From contig NZ_KQ034046.1 of the NCBI RefSeq assembly GCF_000970855.1, forward strand, positions 1,029,755-1,093,754: a DNA stretch of 64,000 nucleotides, given 5' to 3'. Position 1 is the first letter of the stretch. Each line of letters opens with the position of its first letter. Both the position numbers and the translations under genes were made by a program. Below the pieces are notes generated by a model, which was given only the letters and a program-made list of their open reading frames with translations, ran no database searches and was not told where the DNA came from. The DNA is from Lactobacillus helsingborgensis. Its GTDB lineage: Bacteria; Bacillota; Bacilli; Lactobacillales; Lactobacillaceae. Shown here piece by piece: positions 55,801-64,000 of the stretch.

Positions 55801-57184
55801 ACGGGTGATGCGGATTGATAAACTTATCAAACCTTTCTAACACCTCTCCGTTTTTCATTTTTACGGCGCCGATTTCAATAATTGTATCGTAAACCGATGA
55901 AAGACCAGTAGTCTCAACGTCAAAAATAACAAATTCACGATCTTTGTATGTCATCGAAGCTGGATTAATAACCAGCAAAGCGTGATCGTCAATCATATTT
56001 GCTTCCAGACCGTAAATTATTTTTACGCCATTTTTTTTACCCGCATTATATGCTTCCGGAAAAGCTTGTACGTCCGCATGATCTGTTATTGCTATTGCTT
56101 TTTGACCGAACTTTTTAGCTGCTAAGACAAAATCCGTTGCAGTATTCGTAGCATCGAGTTGGCTCATATTCGTATGTAAGTGCAACTCAACTCTTTTTTC
56201 ATCACCCTGAAATTTTTCAGTCCTACCAATATGCTTTACCACTTCAAATGACGAAATGTTAAATACAATATCATGGCTATACTGGTCTTGTGACGCAGAA
56301 CCCTGCATTTTAGCCCATGTTCCGGGCTTCACATCACGCATGCTTTGGATCTGCTCATCATCAGAAATAAATTTTTTAAATGAAATTGAGTCAGTATAAT
56401 CTGTTATTTCTCCAGTAAAAAGCAGTGAGCCGGTTTTAAGTTCACGACTGGAAATGTTAAAAATATTGCCTTCAATAACTACATTTCTACTTCCGTCAGT
56501 AACTTCTTTTATTTGAGAAACAGGTATACTTTCATCTAGCTTACGATTACCGTAACGGGTCTTTTTGGTTGGAAAAGAAGTAGGAGCTGGTTTTTCCTGA
56601 GGCGGTGCAGCATCATATTTTTCCTGCATATTTTGTTCATGCTGCTGCTGCAATTTTTGCAAACTGGCTAAATTATTTTGTGAATTCTCTTCATCCACTT
56701 TTGTCACAAATTTTAAGTTAAAAAAGCCAAAATTTCTCATTTCTTCAGCTAATTGGTCAAGCATTCCTTGTTCCAACAAGCCGTCAACAATTAGATTGTC
56801 TACAGGAATGACCCAGCGACCATTTTCTTTTTCTGGTTTATGACTTGAAATAAATTCACGCGCTACCTGCTGCAATGCGTTAGAGTTTTGTACAGCAAAC
56901 TGCCAGTAATCAGTTAAGTAGTCATCTGACCCATCTTGAGAACGCACAAATAAACGAGTATTGACAAATGAGGAAAAATTGGCTGTTATTGCCTTATTTA
57001 AAGCATTATAAGTTTCAAATTTTAACGGTGTAGTAAAAAGAACATGGATATCCCACCTGTGTTCTTTAGCGTAAACATCCACGTTCTCAATTTCGCCTTT
57101 TTGCAGTAAATCATTATCTGCAAATTCTTGCGGAAACTTTATCTGCTGCAATAACCTTAAAAATAGTTTATTTTTATCAGTCAC
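52877..57184 (-). CDS. polC: DNA polymerase III PolC, Gram-positive replicative polymerase
   Basis: The 1435 residues match the family. Order: N-terminal domain, OB fold (about 225-325), PHP domain split by the proofreading exonuclease (HLHTNMSQLDATNT at about 332; exonuclease motifs FVIFDVETTGLSS at about 420 and the HRANQDAEATG end), remaining PHP (GSGCSEGDVF, AHYVEEHDAI), a zinc-finger (CPQCQ and CPDCG), and the palm with PDIDLNFSGDYQ (about 965). The GTG start at 57184 follows TTAAGGTAA. Likely cotranscribed with proS upstream. Confidence 0.97.
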   Translation of the reverse strand: MTDKNKLFLRLLQQIKFPQEFADNDLLQKGEIENVDVYAKEHRWDIHVLFTTPLKFETYNALNKAITANFSSFVNTRLFVRSQDGSDDYLTDYWQFAVQNSNALQQVAREFISSHKPEKENGRWVIPVDNLIVDGLLEQGMLDQLAEEMRNFGFFNLKFVTKVDEENSQNNLASLQKLQQQHEQNMQEKYDAAPPQEKPAPTSFPTKKTRYGNRKLDESIPVSQIKEVTDGSRNVVIEGNIFNISSRELKTGSLLFTGEITDYTDSISFKKFISDDEQIQSMRDVKPGTWAKMQGSASQDQYSHDIVFNISSFEVVKHIGRTEKFQGDEKRVELHLHTNMSQLDATNTATDFVLAAKKFGQKAIAITDHADVQAFPEAYNAGKKNGVKIIYGLEANMIDDHALLVINPASMTYKDREFVIFDVETTGLSSVYDTIIEIGAVKMKNGEVLERFDKFINPHHPLSEQTINLTSITDEMVGAADDETVVIKQFQDFYGDRPLCGHNVQFDVGFVNAALRRAHLAEITQPVVDTLEVSRLLHPEQTRHTLDSLAKKYNVVLEHHHRANQDAEATGYLMFKLLDAFNKKYHEDDLGKMNDYAAHGQVFKRARPQHMTILAKNQAGLKNMYRLVSIASTKDFYRIPRTPKSDLVKNHDGLLYGSGCSEGDVFVAMMQKGYDEARKKARFYDYLEIQPPANYSIMIEDHLIADEKELEEILTNIYKLGKELNKPVVATGDAHYVEEHDAIYRTILISAQRSNPDRNKKQPDMHFYTTQEMLDAFSFLGEEAAKEIVITNPNKIAASIEEISPIKDGLYPPHIDNADEEMKHLTYDKAHELYGDPLPKIVQDRLDMELNSIISNGYAVIYLISQRLVAKSNKDGYLVGSRGSVGSSLVATMSGITEVNPLPPHYRCPQCQYSQFFENGEYGSGYDLPDKKCPDCGAKLVKDGQDIPFATFLGFHGDKVPDIDLNFSGDYQPVAHNFIRVMFGPANSYRAGTIATVADKTAYGYAKHYDDEKELNLRGAELDRLAAGVSGVKRTTGQHPAGIVVVPDDMDIYDFTPVQYPADDVNAAWLTTHFDFHSIHDNILKFDILGHDDPTMIRMLQDLSGVDPLTIPPDDPGVMSLFSSPKILGVTPEQIQSETGTLGVPEFGTRFVRGMLEETKPTTFSELLQISGLSHGTDVWLGNAEELVNNGTCKLKDVIGCRDNIMMDLIHWGVKPEVAFSTMESVRHGRGISDDDMAVLKQNDKIPDWYIPSCLKIKYMFPKAHATAYILMALRIAWFKVYYPEIYYTAYFSVRADLFDLVAMSHGKNTVKKAMADIQNQGNDASAKDKSLLTVLEIANECLERGIKIKMVDINQSEATNFKIIDQHTILAPFNAVPGLGNNAAKQIVAARTEQKFLSKEDLANRGKVSQTIMDYLEENEVLAGMPEQNQLSLF

Positions 57185-57189
57185 GAAAA

Positions 57190-58890
57190 TTACCTTAACT
57201 CTTTATTAATAAAATCGTCCAATTCGGACAATGTCATTTCTGTAGCTTTATCTTCAGTAGGCTTTTTAACCTCGACTACTCCTTCACTGGCTTTTTTACC
57301 AACCGTTACTCTCACTGGAGCACCTAGTAAATCAGCATCAGCAAATTTGACGCCTGCTCGTTCATTGCGATCATCATATAATACATCATACTTAGCACTA
57401 TATTTTTCTTCAAGTTTTTGAGCTAAAGAAGTTTGATCATCATCTTTCATTTTCATTTGCACAATATGCAAATCAAATGGAGCAATTTCTTTTGGCCAAG
57501 CAATACCATTTGGAGTCAAATGTTGTTCAATAACAGCAGACAAAACTCTGGTAACGCCTATCCCGTATGAACCCATAATAACTGGTTGCGATTTGCCATT
57601 TTGATCCAAAAAGTTAGCGCCCATAGCTTTAGTGTAATAGGTTCCCAGTTTAAAAATGTGTCCTACTTCAATAGTAGTTGTGAATTTTAATGGTAAATGA
57701 TCAATTGGATCTGGTTCACCTTCATTAGCAACACGAATATCTCCGAATAGGTCTGGAGTAAAATCACGGTTTAAATTCACATTTTTAATTTGGTAACCAG
57801 ATTTATTTGCACCTACAACAACATTATATAGATTTTTAACAGTATTATCTGCTACTACTTTATCAGCCCAATCAGCTTTAAGTGGTCCAACGCTGCCTTT
57901 ACCAACGCCGGTTATGTTTGCTAATTCTTCATCAGTAGCAATTCTAAGTGAGTCAACATCAAGTAAATGCTTTAATTTTACTTCATTGACCTCTTTATCA
58001 CCACGAATCAAGACTAGGATGTTTTCTTTTTCATTAGCAACATAAAGCACACTCTTAACAATTCTAGTTGCTGGAATATTTAAAAATTTAACCAAGTCTG
58101 CGATACTCTCTTGTTCAGGAGTTGCAACTTCTGCTAATTGACCCGGTTCCTCTTTTTCTTGCTTGAACGTGTCAATACTGCATGCCATTTCCAAATTGGC
58201 TGAATAGGTGCCAGTCTCGTTGGTGGCAATAGTATCCTCACCAATTGCTGCGGGAGCCTGGAACTCAGTTGAGTTCTTGCCTCCCATAGTGCCGGAATCG
58301 GCTATTACAGGAGTAACCTTTAAGCCGCAACGCTCAAAAGCGGCCGTAAAAGCTTTTTTCTCATCATCAAATTGCTGATCAAGCTGTTCTTTAGTAGCAG
58401 CAAAACTATAAGCATCAAGCATGATAAATTCACGCGATCTTAATAAACCAAAACGCGGTCTATTTTCATCTCTAAATTTAGATTGAATTTGGAAAAGAGC
58501 AATAGGCATTTGCTTATAGCTTTTTAAATCTTTAGCAACAATATCAGTAAATGTTTCTTCATGGGTTGGCCCAAGCAGGCTTTGACGACCATGTCTGTCC
58601 TTCAATTTAAACATTTCCGGACCATACTTTTGCCATCTGCCTGATTCTTCCCATAGGGTAGCGGGTAATAAATTTGGCATTGCCATTTCGGGCACATTAA
58701 TCTTTGCCATTTCTTCCCGCATTATTTGCTCGGCTTTACTTAGTGCTCTGTAGCCTAAAGGCAAATAAGCATAAACTCCAGCTGTAACCTGACGAACATA
58801 GCCGCCCCGGAGCATAAGTTTATGACTTTCAGCTACAGCATCTGCTGGTGCTTCTTTTAAAGTCGGCATAAATAATTTAGATTGTCGCAT
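57190..58890 (-). CDS. proS: Prolyl-tRNA synthetase
   Basis: Charges tRNA-Pro. The 566 residues are the bacterial form with the editing (INS) domain inserted between motifs 2 and 3. Class II motifs: VTAGVYAYLPLGYRAL, the LLGPTHEETFTDIV region, FRDENRPRFGLLRSREFIMLDAYSF, and motif 3 MGSYGIGVTRVLSAVIEQH; anticodon-binding domain at the C-terminus. GGGAGAG precedes the ATG. Neighbours rseP and polC on the same strand. Confidence 0.96.
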   Translation of the reverse strand: MRQSKLFMPTLKEAPADAVAESHKLMLRGGYVRQVTAGVYAYLPLGYRALSKAEQIMREEMAKINVPEMAMPNLLPATLWEESGRWQKYGPEMFKLKDRHGRQSLLGPTHEETFTDIVAKDLKSYKQMPIALFQIQSKFRDENRPRFGLLRSREFIMLDAYSFAATKEQLDQQFDDEKKAFTAAFERCGLKVTPVIADSGTMGGKNSTEFQAPAAIGEDTIATNETGTYSANLEMACSIDTFKQEKEEPGQLAEVATPEQESIADLVKFLNIPATRIVKSVLYVANEKENILVLIRGDKEVNEVKLKHLLDVDSLRIATDEELANITGVGKGSVGPLKADWADKVVADNTVKNLYNVVVGANKSGYQIKNVNLNRDFTPDLFGDIRVANEGEPDPIDHLPLKFTTTIEVGHIFKLGTYYTKAMGANFLDQNGKSQPVIMGSYGIGVTRVLSAVIEQHLTPNGIAWPKEIAPFDLHIVQMKMKDDDQTSLAQKLEEKYSAKYDVLYDDRNERAGVKFADADLLGAPVRVTVGKKASEGVVEVKKPTEDKATEMTLSELDDFINKELR

Positions 58891-58916
58891 TAAATTTCTC
58901 TCCCAAACTAATATTT

Positions 58917-60173
58917 TTATTTAATAAAGTAGCGATAGATATCGTTACCCGTAACTGCAATAATTAAAATAAGTAGTAAGCCGAAGCCTATTAATTCAAC
59001 CATTGCTTCGTGATTTTCAGAAATTGGTTTACCTCTGAAAATTTCTATAATGTTCAGTAAAAACTTGCCGCCGTCAAGACCTGGTATTGGAATTAAATTG
59101 ACAATGCCCAAGTTAATTGAAATCATAGCTAAGAAAGCCAGAATATAGGTAAAACCCATTTGTGACACTTGCGAAGTCTGTGAATAAATTCCTACTGGTC
59201 CAGAGAGTTTATTTAAACTAAAATGTCTAAAAAGCCCTCCAACTGCCTGAAAAATCAGACCAGTAGTCGAAACCGCTGTATCCCAGCCACGCTTAAACTT
59301 TGCTCCTACTCTTTCATCGCCTTTGGCTCCAATACCAATTTGATAAACTTTTTGTCCTTGAACTTCAACAGGATTTGGCTTTAAGGATACCGTCTTTTTT
59401 TGTGCATCTTTAGTTAACGTAACGGTCACTTTTTTCCCTTTGCTGTTATTGATTGCTGTAGAAACTTGGGCAAAAGAATTTATTTTATGACCATTAACTG
59501 CCTTTATTTGTGAACCGGCCTCAATTTGGGCATTTGCAGCCGGTGAATTGGGCAAAACTTCCGCAATTGTAGTAGTTGCTGGACCTGGCACTGTAAAAGT
59601 CCAAATCAGAAAAACTACAAATCCCAAAATAATATTCATTAAGGGACCAGCAACATTGGTTGCCAGTTTTTGCCAAACATTTGCTTCTTGGAATTGTGTA
59701 TCTCTGGGTGCAATAATCAATTCCGTTTTGGATTGGTCAATAATGGTGGCATCATGGTTGACATGATATGTGACCAGCTTATCTTCTTCACCATTTTCAT
59801 ATCCGGAAATTAATAGTGCATCTACCAGATCAACTTTAGTAATTTGCAAAGGAATGCCAGCAATAGGTACATCTGATTCGGATGCATCAATTCTAACTAC
59901 TTCTTTTTGCTGATTAAGTTGCAAAACCACTCTCATACCGGGAGCTAAAGTTGTGTCATCATCTTTACTTGCCAAACGCACATAACCTCCTAAAGGAAGC
60001 CAGCGGATGGTATAGGTAGTAGGATTGCGTCGAACTTGAAAAAGTTTAGGACCCATGCCGATAGAAAATTCACGCACTAAAATACCGCATTTCTTTGCGA
60101 CGATAAAATGCCCAAATTCATGTACAAAGACCAATATTCCAAATACAACTAAAAAGATAAGTATACCTTTCAC
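58917..60173 (-). CDS. rseP: RseP/Eep-type site-2 intramembrane zinc metalloprotease
   Basis: Cleaves transmembrane segments, for example of signal peptides and anti-sigma factors. Of 418 residues, the zinc motif HEFGH (about 18-22) lies in the first helix. A PDZ domain is at about 195-265. The second active-site motif is NLIPIPGLDGGKFL near residue 365. Four transmembrane helices. The GTG start at 60173 follows AGGAGGG. Operon uppS-cdsA-rseP-proS-polC. Confidence 0.95.
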   Translation of the reverse strand: MKGILIFLVVFGILVFVHEFGHFIVAKKCGILVREFSIGMGPKLFQVRRNPTTYTIRWLPLGGYVRLASKDDDTTLAPGMRVVLQLNQQKEVVRIDASESDVPIAGIPLQITKVDLVDALLISGYENGEEDKLVTYHVNHDATIIDQSKTELIIAPRDTQFQEANVWQKLATNVAGPLMNIILGFVVFLIWTFTVPGPATTTIAEVLPNSPAANAQIEAGSQIKAVNGHKINSFAQVSTAINNSKGKKVTVTLTKDAQKKTVSLKPNPVEVQGQKVYQIGIGAKGDERVGAKFKRGWDTAVSTTGLIFQAVGGLFRHFSLNKLSGPVGIYSQTSQVSQMGFTYILAFLAMISINLGIVNLIPIPGLDGGKFLLNIIEIFRGKPISENHEAMVELIGFGLLLILIIAVTGNDIYRYFIK

Positions 60174-60183
60174 AAGAACCCTC

Positions 60184-60981
60184 CTAGTGTATGATTCCTA
60201 GTAAAGCTGCAAATACGGGTAAAACAAATAGCATACTATCGAAGCGATCCAAAATACCACCATGACCAGGCAAGATTTTGCCAGAGTCTTTAACACCATA
60301 ATAGCGTTTATAGGCGGACTCAACTAAATCGCCCATTTGTCCTACAATTGACAAAACAAATGCAAAAATTATCATTTCAACTTGTGGATGGTGCAAGTCA
60401 ACAAAGTAAACATAAATTGCGGCACAAATTACGGCACAAACTGTACCTCCGATTGATCCTTCCCAAGTTTTGTTGGGACTAATAACAGGCCATAGCTTAT
60501 GTTTACCTATTTTACGTCCAATCATGTAAGCACCGGTATCAGTCAACCAAACAACTACAAAAACGTAGCAAAGTAGCGCAAGTCCATTATTGGCATTTCT
60601 AATGCCTGCCATGTAATGAAAACCCGTACCAACATATAGTGAGCCTAACGTATAAACAGCTACGTCATCAAACGAAGTATTATTCTTGGTTAAAACTGTC
60701 CAAGTCAGCATCAACATGATGAGAGCAAAATAGATGCCGTATTTAGTCCAATGAAATGGCAGTGAGTTAATAAAACTATCAGGTACTGCCCAGGTTATTG
60801 TCGCTAATAAAGCTAATAAAAAGTTTACTGAAACTAATATTTGCTTTTTCATTAAAAAGAATTCACTAATTCCTACGGCTGCAAAAGCAACAGTGAGCCA
60901 GTCCATCCAGAGCCCGCCCATAACGACAATAGGAATAAATAATATTAAAGCAATTACTGCTGTGATCACACGTTGTTTCAT
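60184..60981 (-). CDS. cdsA: Phosphatidate cytidylyltransferase
   Basis: Makes CDP-diacylglycerol for phosphatidylglycerol and cardiolipin. A 265-residue membrane protein with the signature SAYKRYYGVKDSGKILPGHGGILDRFDS near residue 215. Next to uppS and rseP as in most Firmicutes; gap to uppS 8 bp. Confidence 0.96.
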   Translation of the reverse strand: MKQRVITAVIALILFIPIVVMGGLWMDWLTVAFAAVGISEFFLMKKQILVSVNFLLALLATITWAVPDSFINSLPFHWTKYGIYFALIMLMLTWTVLTKNNTSFDDVAVYTLGSLYVGTGFHYMAGIRNANNGLALLCYVFVVVWLTDTGAYMIGRKIGKHKLWPVISPNKTWEGSIGGTVCAVICAAIYVYFVDLHHPQVEMIIFAFVLSIVGQMGDLVESAYKRYYGVKDSGKILPGHGGILDRFDSMLFVLPVFAALLGIIH

Positions 60982-60989
60982 AAAATTAC

Positions 60990-61724
60990 CTAACTATCTG
61001 ATTCATCAACTTTACCAAAACGGCGATGACGGTTTTGAAAGTCCTCAACCAATTTTACCAAATCTTCCTTGGTAAAATCCGGCCAATTTTTCTCGCTAAA
61101 AGCTAACTCAGAATATGCCAATTGCCAAAGCATGAAATTGGAAATTCTTTGTTCACCCGAGGTTCTAATGAGCAAATCTGGATCACTATATTGCCCAAGA
61201 CTTCCTGTCATTAATCTTTGAGAAATCATTTTTTCATCAATATCAGCAGCAGAAATTGAACCTGTCGCAACTAAAGTAGCTAGCTCTTTAACAGCCGTCG
61301 TAATTTCTCTTCTTGAGCCGTAATTAAACGCAAAGTTTAAAACAAGTCCGCTGTTATTAGCAGTTTCAGCCATCGCTCTTTGCACAACATCATAAGTTTT
61401 AGATGGCAATTCATTCAAATAACCCATAATGTTGACTTTGACATTTTCCTTCATCAATGTAGGCATAAATTTATCAAAAAAACGTACAGGTAAATTCATG
61501 AGATAAGCTACTTCTTCTTTTGGCCTAGCCCAATTTTCAGTGGAAAATGCGTATAAAGATAAAACCTTTATTCCCAGTTCATTAGCTGCCAAAGTAATTC
61601 TTTTAACATTATTCATGCCTTCATAATGACCTGCAATGCGTTTCTTGCCTTGCCTAGTAGCCCAGCGACCATTGCCATCCATAATGATAGCCAAATGGTT
61701 CAATTGATTCTTTTTTTCTGCCAT
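60990..61724 (-). CDS. uppS: Undecaprenyl diphosphate synthase
   Basis: Elongates farnesyl-PP to the C55 carrier used for peptidoglycan. 244 residues; motifs [23 protein letters not shown] (catalytic Asp), [16 protein letters not shown], and [26 protein letters not shown]. It starts four bases after the frr stop. Confidence 0.97.
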   Translation of the reverse strand: MAEKKNQLNHLAIIMDGNGRWATRQGKKRIAGHYEGMNNVKRITLAANELGIKVLSLYAFSTENWARPKEEVAYLMNLPVRFFDKFMPTLMKENVKVNIMGYLNELPSKTYDVVQRAMAETANNSGLVLNFAFNYGSRREITTAVKELATLVATGSISAADIDEKMISQRLMTGSLGQYSDPDLLIRTSGEQRISNFMLWQLAYSELAFSEKNWPDFTKEDLVKLVEDFQNRHRRFGKVDESDS

Positions 61725-61728
61725 CTAA

Positions 61729-62286
61729 TCAGCCTTGAGTAATTTCCTTACGTTTTTCCTCTGCAAGCTTGTCAATCTTTTTGGTTGCATCATCAGTAAC
61801 CTTTTGTACTTGCTTTTCTAGATTACGTTGCTCATCTTCAGTTATTTCATCGTCTTTTTGCTGTTTTTTCAAGCTAGTCATTGCATCACGACGAACATTT
61901 CTAATAGCTATCTTGCCTTCTTCAGCCAATTTATTTACTTCTTTAGCAATTTCTTGGCGTCTTTCACCAGTCAATTGTGGAATTACCAACCTAATGACTT
62001 TGCCATCATTTGCTGGTGTTAAACCTAGGTTAGATGCTAACAGAGCATGTTCAATATTATCAAGACTATTTTGATCATAGGGTGTAATTAGCAAAACCCT
62101 TGGTTCAGGAATAGTCACACTAGACATTTGAGTTAACGGTGTCGGTGCACCATAATAGTCGACTTTAACACCTTCAAGCAATGCAGCATTAGCTACACCA
62201 GCTCTAATAGAGCTCAGGTTTTTCTCAAAGACGGTAATCGACTTTTTCATGTTTTCCTGAGCTTTTTTGATTGCATCATTATTCAT
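61729..62286 (-). CDS. frr: Ribosome recycling factor
   Basis: Splits post-termination ribosomes with EF-G. 185 residues from ATG 62286, with the RRF core: [27 protein letters not shown], and [17 protein letters not shown]. The start overlaps the pyrH stop by 8 bp and has AGGAGAAAAAAATA upstream. The frame extends to 62304 inside pyrH without support. Confidence 0.97.
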   Translation of the reverse strand: MNNDAIKKAQENMKKSITVFEKNLSSIRAGVANAALLEGVKVDYYGAPTPLTQMSSVTIPEPRVLLITPYDQNSLDNIEHALLASNLGLTPANDGKVIRLVIPQLTGERRQEIAKEVNKLAEEGKIAIRNVRRDAMTSLKKQQKDDEITEDEQRNLEKQVQKVTDDATKKIDKLAEEKRKEITQG

Positions 62287-63013
62287 TATTTTTTTCTCCT
62301 CCAATCATTGTGCCGATATTCTCACCCATGACAACCTTCTTAATATTGCCTTCAGTATTAACATTGAAAACAATAAGCGGTATGTTTGTATCCATTGAAA
62401 GTGAGCTGGCGGTTCTATCCATGACTTTTAAGTTTTTAGAGATAATATCTAATTGGGAAAGTTCGCTGTACTTTTTAGCATTAGGGTCAATCTTTGGATC
62501 AGCAGAGTAGACTCCATCAACTCCATTCTTGGCCATTAAAATTACATCTGCCCCGATTTCAGCTGCTCTTAAAGCTGCTGTAGTATCAGTTGAGAAATAT
62601 GGGTTTCCTGTACCTCCACCCATAATCACCACTCGTCCTTTTTCCAAGTGACGAATAGCTTTTCTTCTAATGTATGGCTCAGCAATCTGTCTCATTTCAA
62701 TAGAAGTTTGTAATCTAGTAGGAACACCAATATGCTCAAGACCATCTTGAAGGGCTAAACCATTCATTATTGTGGCAAGCATACCCATATAATCTGCTTG
62801 TGAGCGTTCCATACCTAGTTTGGCACCAGTCTCTCCGCGCCACATGTTACCGCCTCCGCAAACGATGCCGATGTCAACGCCTAAGTCATGCACCGACTTG
62901 ATTTCTTTTGCCAGATGCCCAATTACAGTAGGACTAATGCCAGTTCCTTCATCTCCAGCTAAAGCTTCACCAGAAATTTTCAAAACTACTCGCTTATATT
63001 TAACTTTAGTCAT
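62279..63013 (-). CDS. pyrH: UMP kinase
   Basis: Phosphorylates UMP to UDP; hexameric bacterial amino-acid-kinase-family enzyme. 244 residues; [15 protein letters not shown] at the N-terminus, [43 protein letters not shown] precedes the ATG. The gene upstream in the usual order would be tsf/rpsB, but here a ROK gene precedes it, so the block may have its own promoter in 63014-63130. Confidence 0.97.
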   Translation of the reverse strand: MTKVKYKRVVLKISGEALAGDEGTGISPTVIGHLAKEIKSVHDLGVDIGIVCGGGNMWRGETGAKLGMERSQADYMGMLATIMNGLALQDGLEHIGVPTRLQTSIEMRQIAEPYIRRKAIRHLEKGRVVIMGGGTGNPYFSTDTTAALRAAEIGADVILMAKNGVDGVYSADPKIDPNAKKYSELSQLDIISKNLKVMDRTASSLSMDTNIPLIVFNVNTEGNIKKVVMGENIGTMIGGEKNNE

Positions 63014-63134
63014 GACAACCTCCTCTATTAACTTTAGTTATTCTACCATATAAAGACGGCAAATGTGGACTTAGAAATAAAAGAGAGAGATTTCTTAAAA
63101 AAGGCTTTTGCTAAATCATGAAAGAATAGTAAAA

Positions 63135-63162
63135 AATCCTGAGGTGATTTAACTTCAGGATT
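63135..63162 (-). terminator. Terminator of the ROK gene
   Basis: The hairpin AATCCTGA/TCAGGATT is followed on the minus strand by TTTTTTAC, 22 bp after the stop codon. Confidence 0.85.
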
Positions 63163-63184
63163 AATTTTTAATAAAAGAGAAATA

Positions 63185-64000
63185 TTAATATTTATTCTCT
63201 CTATTAATTTGTAGCAGTAAATTATAAAGAGAACCGTACAAATTTGATTCATTTCTAAAATGAGCAGAAACAATACTTGGTTTAGTCAATGTACTGCCAA
63301 TTATCGGATTATATTCGTTTACTAATTTGTCATACGCTTTATTGATACCATTGATTAAAATCGGCTGTGCGCTAATTCCGCCACCAATAGCTACTTTATT
63401 AATATCAACCACAGTTTGCATATTAAGGATCAGAACGGCAATTTTAAAACAATAATCATGAAAAATTGCAACAGCTTCCGGAACGCCTTCTTTTATAACT
63501 TCAAAGGCATGTAGACCATCATTTTCATCTTGATAATTAACTTTTTGATTAACAGCTTTAACAAATTTGACTGCCGAGCCATTAACTCCAAGCGCTCCCT
63601 GCATATCTTTAGGAAGAGAAAGGTTGCTAATCATAAAACTTAATTCTCCAGCCTGATAATGCGTACCGCGCAAAAGATGTCCGTTAATTATTATACCGCC
63701 GCCAACACCTGTTCCTAAAGTGATAGCGGCACAGTTAGTCTCATCTTTCAAACTTCCGAGCCAATTTTCAGCCAAAACGCTGGCCTTGCCATCATTAATC
63801 ACGGCTACAGGAATGTGGAATTTCCTGCCATAGATTTCCGCAAAATCAATCCCATCTAAAAAAGGTAGTGAACCACCAAATCTAATCTTGGTATTTTCAA
63901 TCTTGCCCGGGGAACAAAAAGCTATGCCTTTTACTTCATCTATGTGGTTTTTTACAATTTGATCTACATCGCTTAAAAATTGTTCTTTGTTTTGCTTAGT
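63185..64000 (-). CDS. ROK-family sugar kinase or regulator-like protein (5' end outside window)
   Basis: The frame is open to the window edge (272 residues seen). It holds IPVAVINDGKASVLAENWLG with the catalytic Asp, the GTGVGGGIIINGHLLRGTHYQAGELSFM core and a C-terminal helix rich in Asn and Lys. The zinc site of typical ROK proteins is missing: the GEIGH histidine is changed (GELSF) and the CxCGxxGCxE cluster is absent. Zn-less ROK kinases occur in Firmicutes. The N-terminal DxGGT phosphate loop lies outside, so kinase activity is unproven. Not linked to a PTS here. Confidence 0.82.
   Translation of the reverse strand, partial: TKQNKEQFLSDVDQIVKNHIDEVKGIAFCSPGKIENTKIRFGGSLPFLDGIDFAEIYGRKFHIPVAVINDGKASVLAENWLGSLKDETNCAAITLGTGVGGGIIINGHLLRGTHYQAGELSFMISNLSLPKDMQGALGVNGSAVKFVKAVNQKVNYQDENDGLHAFEVIKEGVPEAVAIFHDYCFKIAVLILNMQTVVDINKVAIGGGISAQPILINGINKAYDKLVNEYNPIIGSTLTKPSIVSAHFRNESNLYGSLYNLLLQINRENKY

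Overview
The window is a low-GC chromosomal segment of a Lactobacillus sensu stricto species (delbrueckii/acidophilus-type lineage). The evidence is the gene content and order typical of that group, a secreted SLAP-domain surface protein, an enolase of the acidophilus-group type, a Met-specific T-box, CIRCE and cre sites, and a type II-A CRISPR repeat close to the one I recall from L. gasseri. The species cannot be fixed from sequence alone. Most genes lie on the minus strand.

Layout. 1-2.0 kb: PTS-dependent dihydroxyacetone kinase operon dhaK-dhaL-dhaM (dhaM runs off the left edge). 2.1-4.9 kb: nitroreductase-like protein, SLAP surface protein, GT8 glycosyltransferase, and HU with a structured leader. 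4.9-7.9 kb: methionine ABC transporter metQ-metN-metI under a T-box. 7.9-12.3 kb: dihydrofolate reductase, a stand-alone TipAS domain, PnuC, a CPA2 antiporter and AzlCD. 12.4-13.3 kb: carboxymuconolactone-decarboxylase-family gene divergent from a MerR regulator. 13.5-17.9 kb: tRNA-Ser(CGA), then an AT-rich block with long gene-free stretches and three unassigned membrane proteins. 17.9-22.9 kb: PAP2 phosphatase, lactate permease with two cre sites, DegV, enolase. 22.9-23.8 kb: CRISPR array with no cas genes. 23.9-29.9 kb: YxeA-like protein, P-type ATPase, GNAT, aldo/keto reductase, apt. 30-35 kb: recJ, lepA, yitT. 35.1-40.6 kb: cellobiose-type PTS/6-phospho-beta-glucosidase operon with a divergent LicR-type activator. 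40.6-45.5 kb: hrcA-grpE-dnaK-dnaJ heat-shock operon with two CIRCE elements. 45.5-52.8 kb: rimP-nusA-ylxR-ylxQ-infB-rbfA-truB-ribF. 52.9-63.0 kb: polC, proS, rseP, cdsA, uppS, frr, pyrH. The right edge cuts a ROK-family gene.

The most unusual locus is 22.94-23.77 kb. Nine 36-bp repeats separate nine spacers of exactly 30 bp. Directly in front of repeat 1 is a tracrRNA-like anti-repeat (23032-23074) plus a nexus-like hairpin (23076-23091), behind an extended -10 promoter. The tracr 3' hairpins, the normal leader and all cas genes are absent here. This looks like either a deletion scar fusing a tracrRNA gene to its array or a tracr-array fusion transcript.

Where a strong Shine-Dalgarno sequence pointed to a downstream start I used that start, including non-ATG starts for rimP, ylxR, ylxQ, grpE, polC, rseP, the GNAT gene and the PAP2 gene. 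All family calls rest on motif recognition by eye; no search was run.
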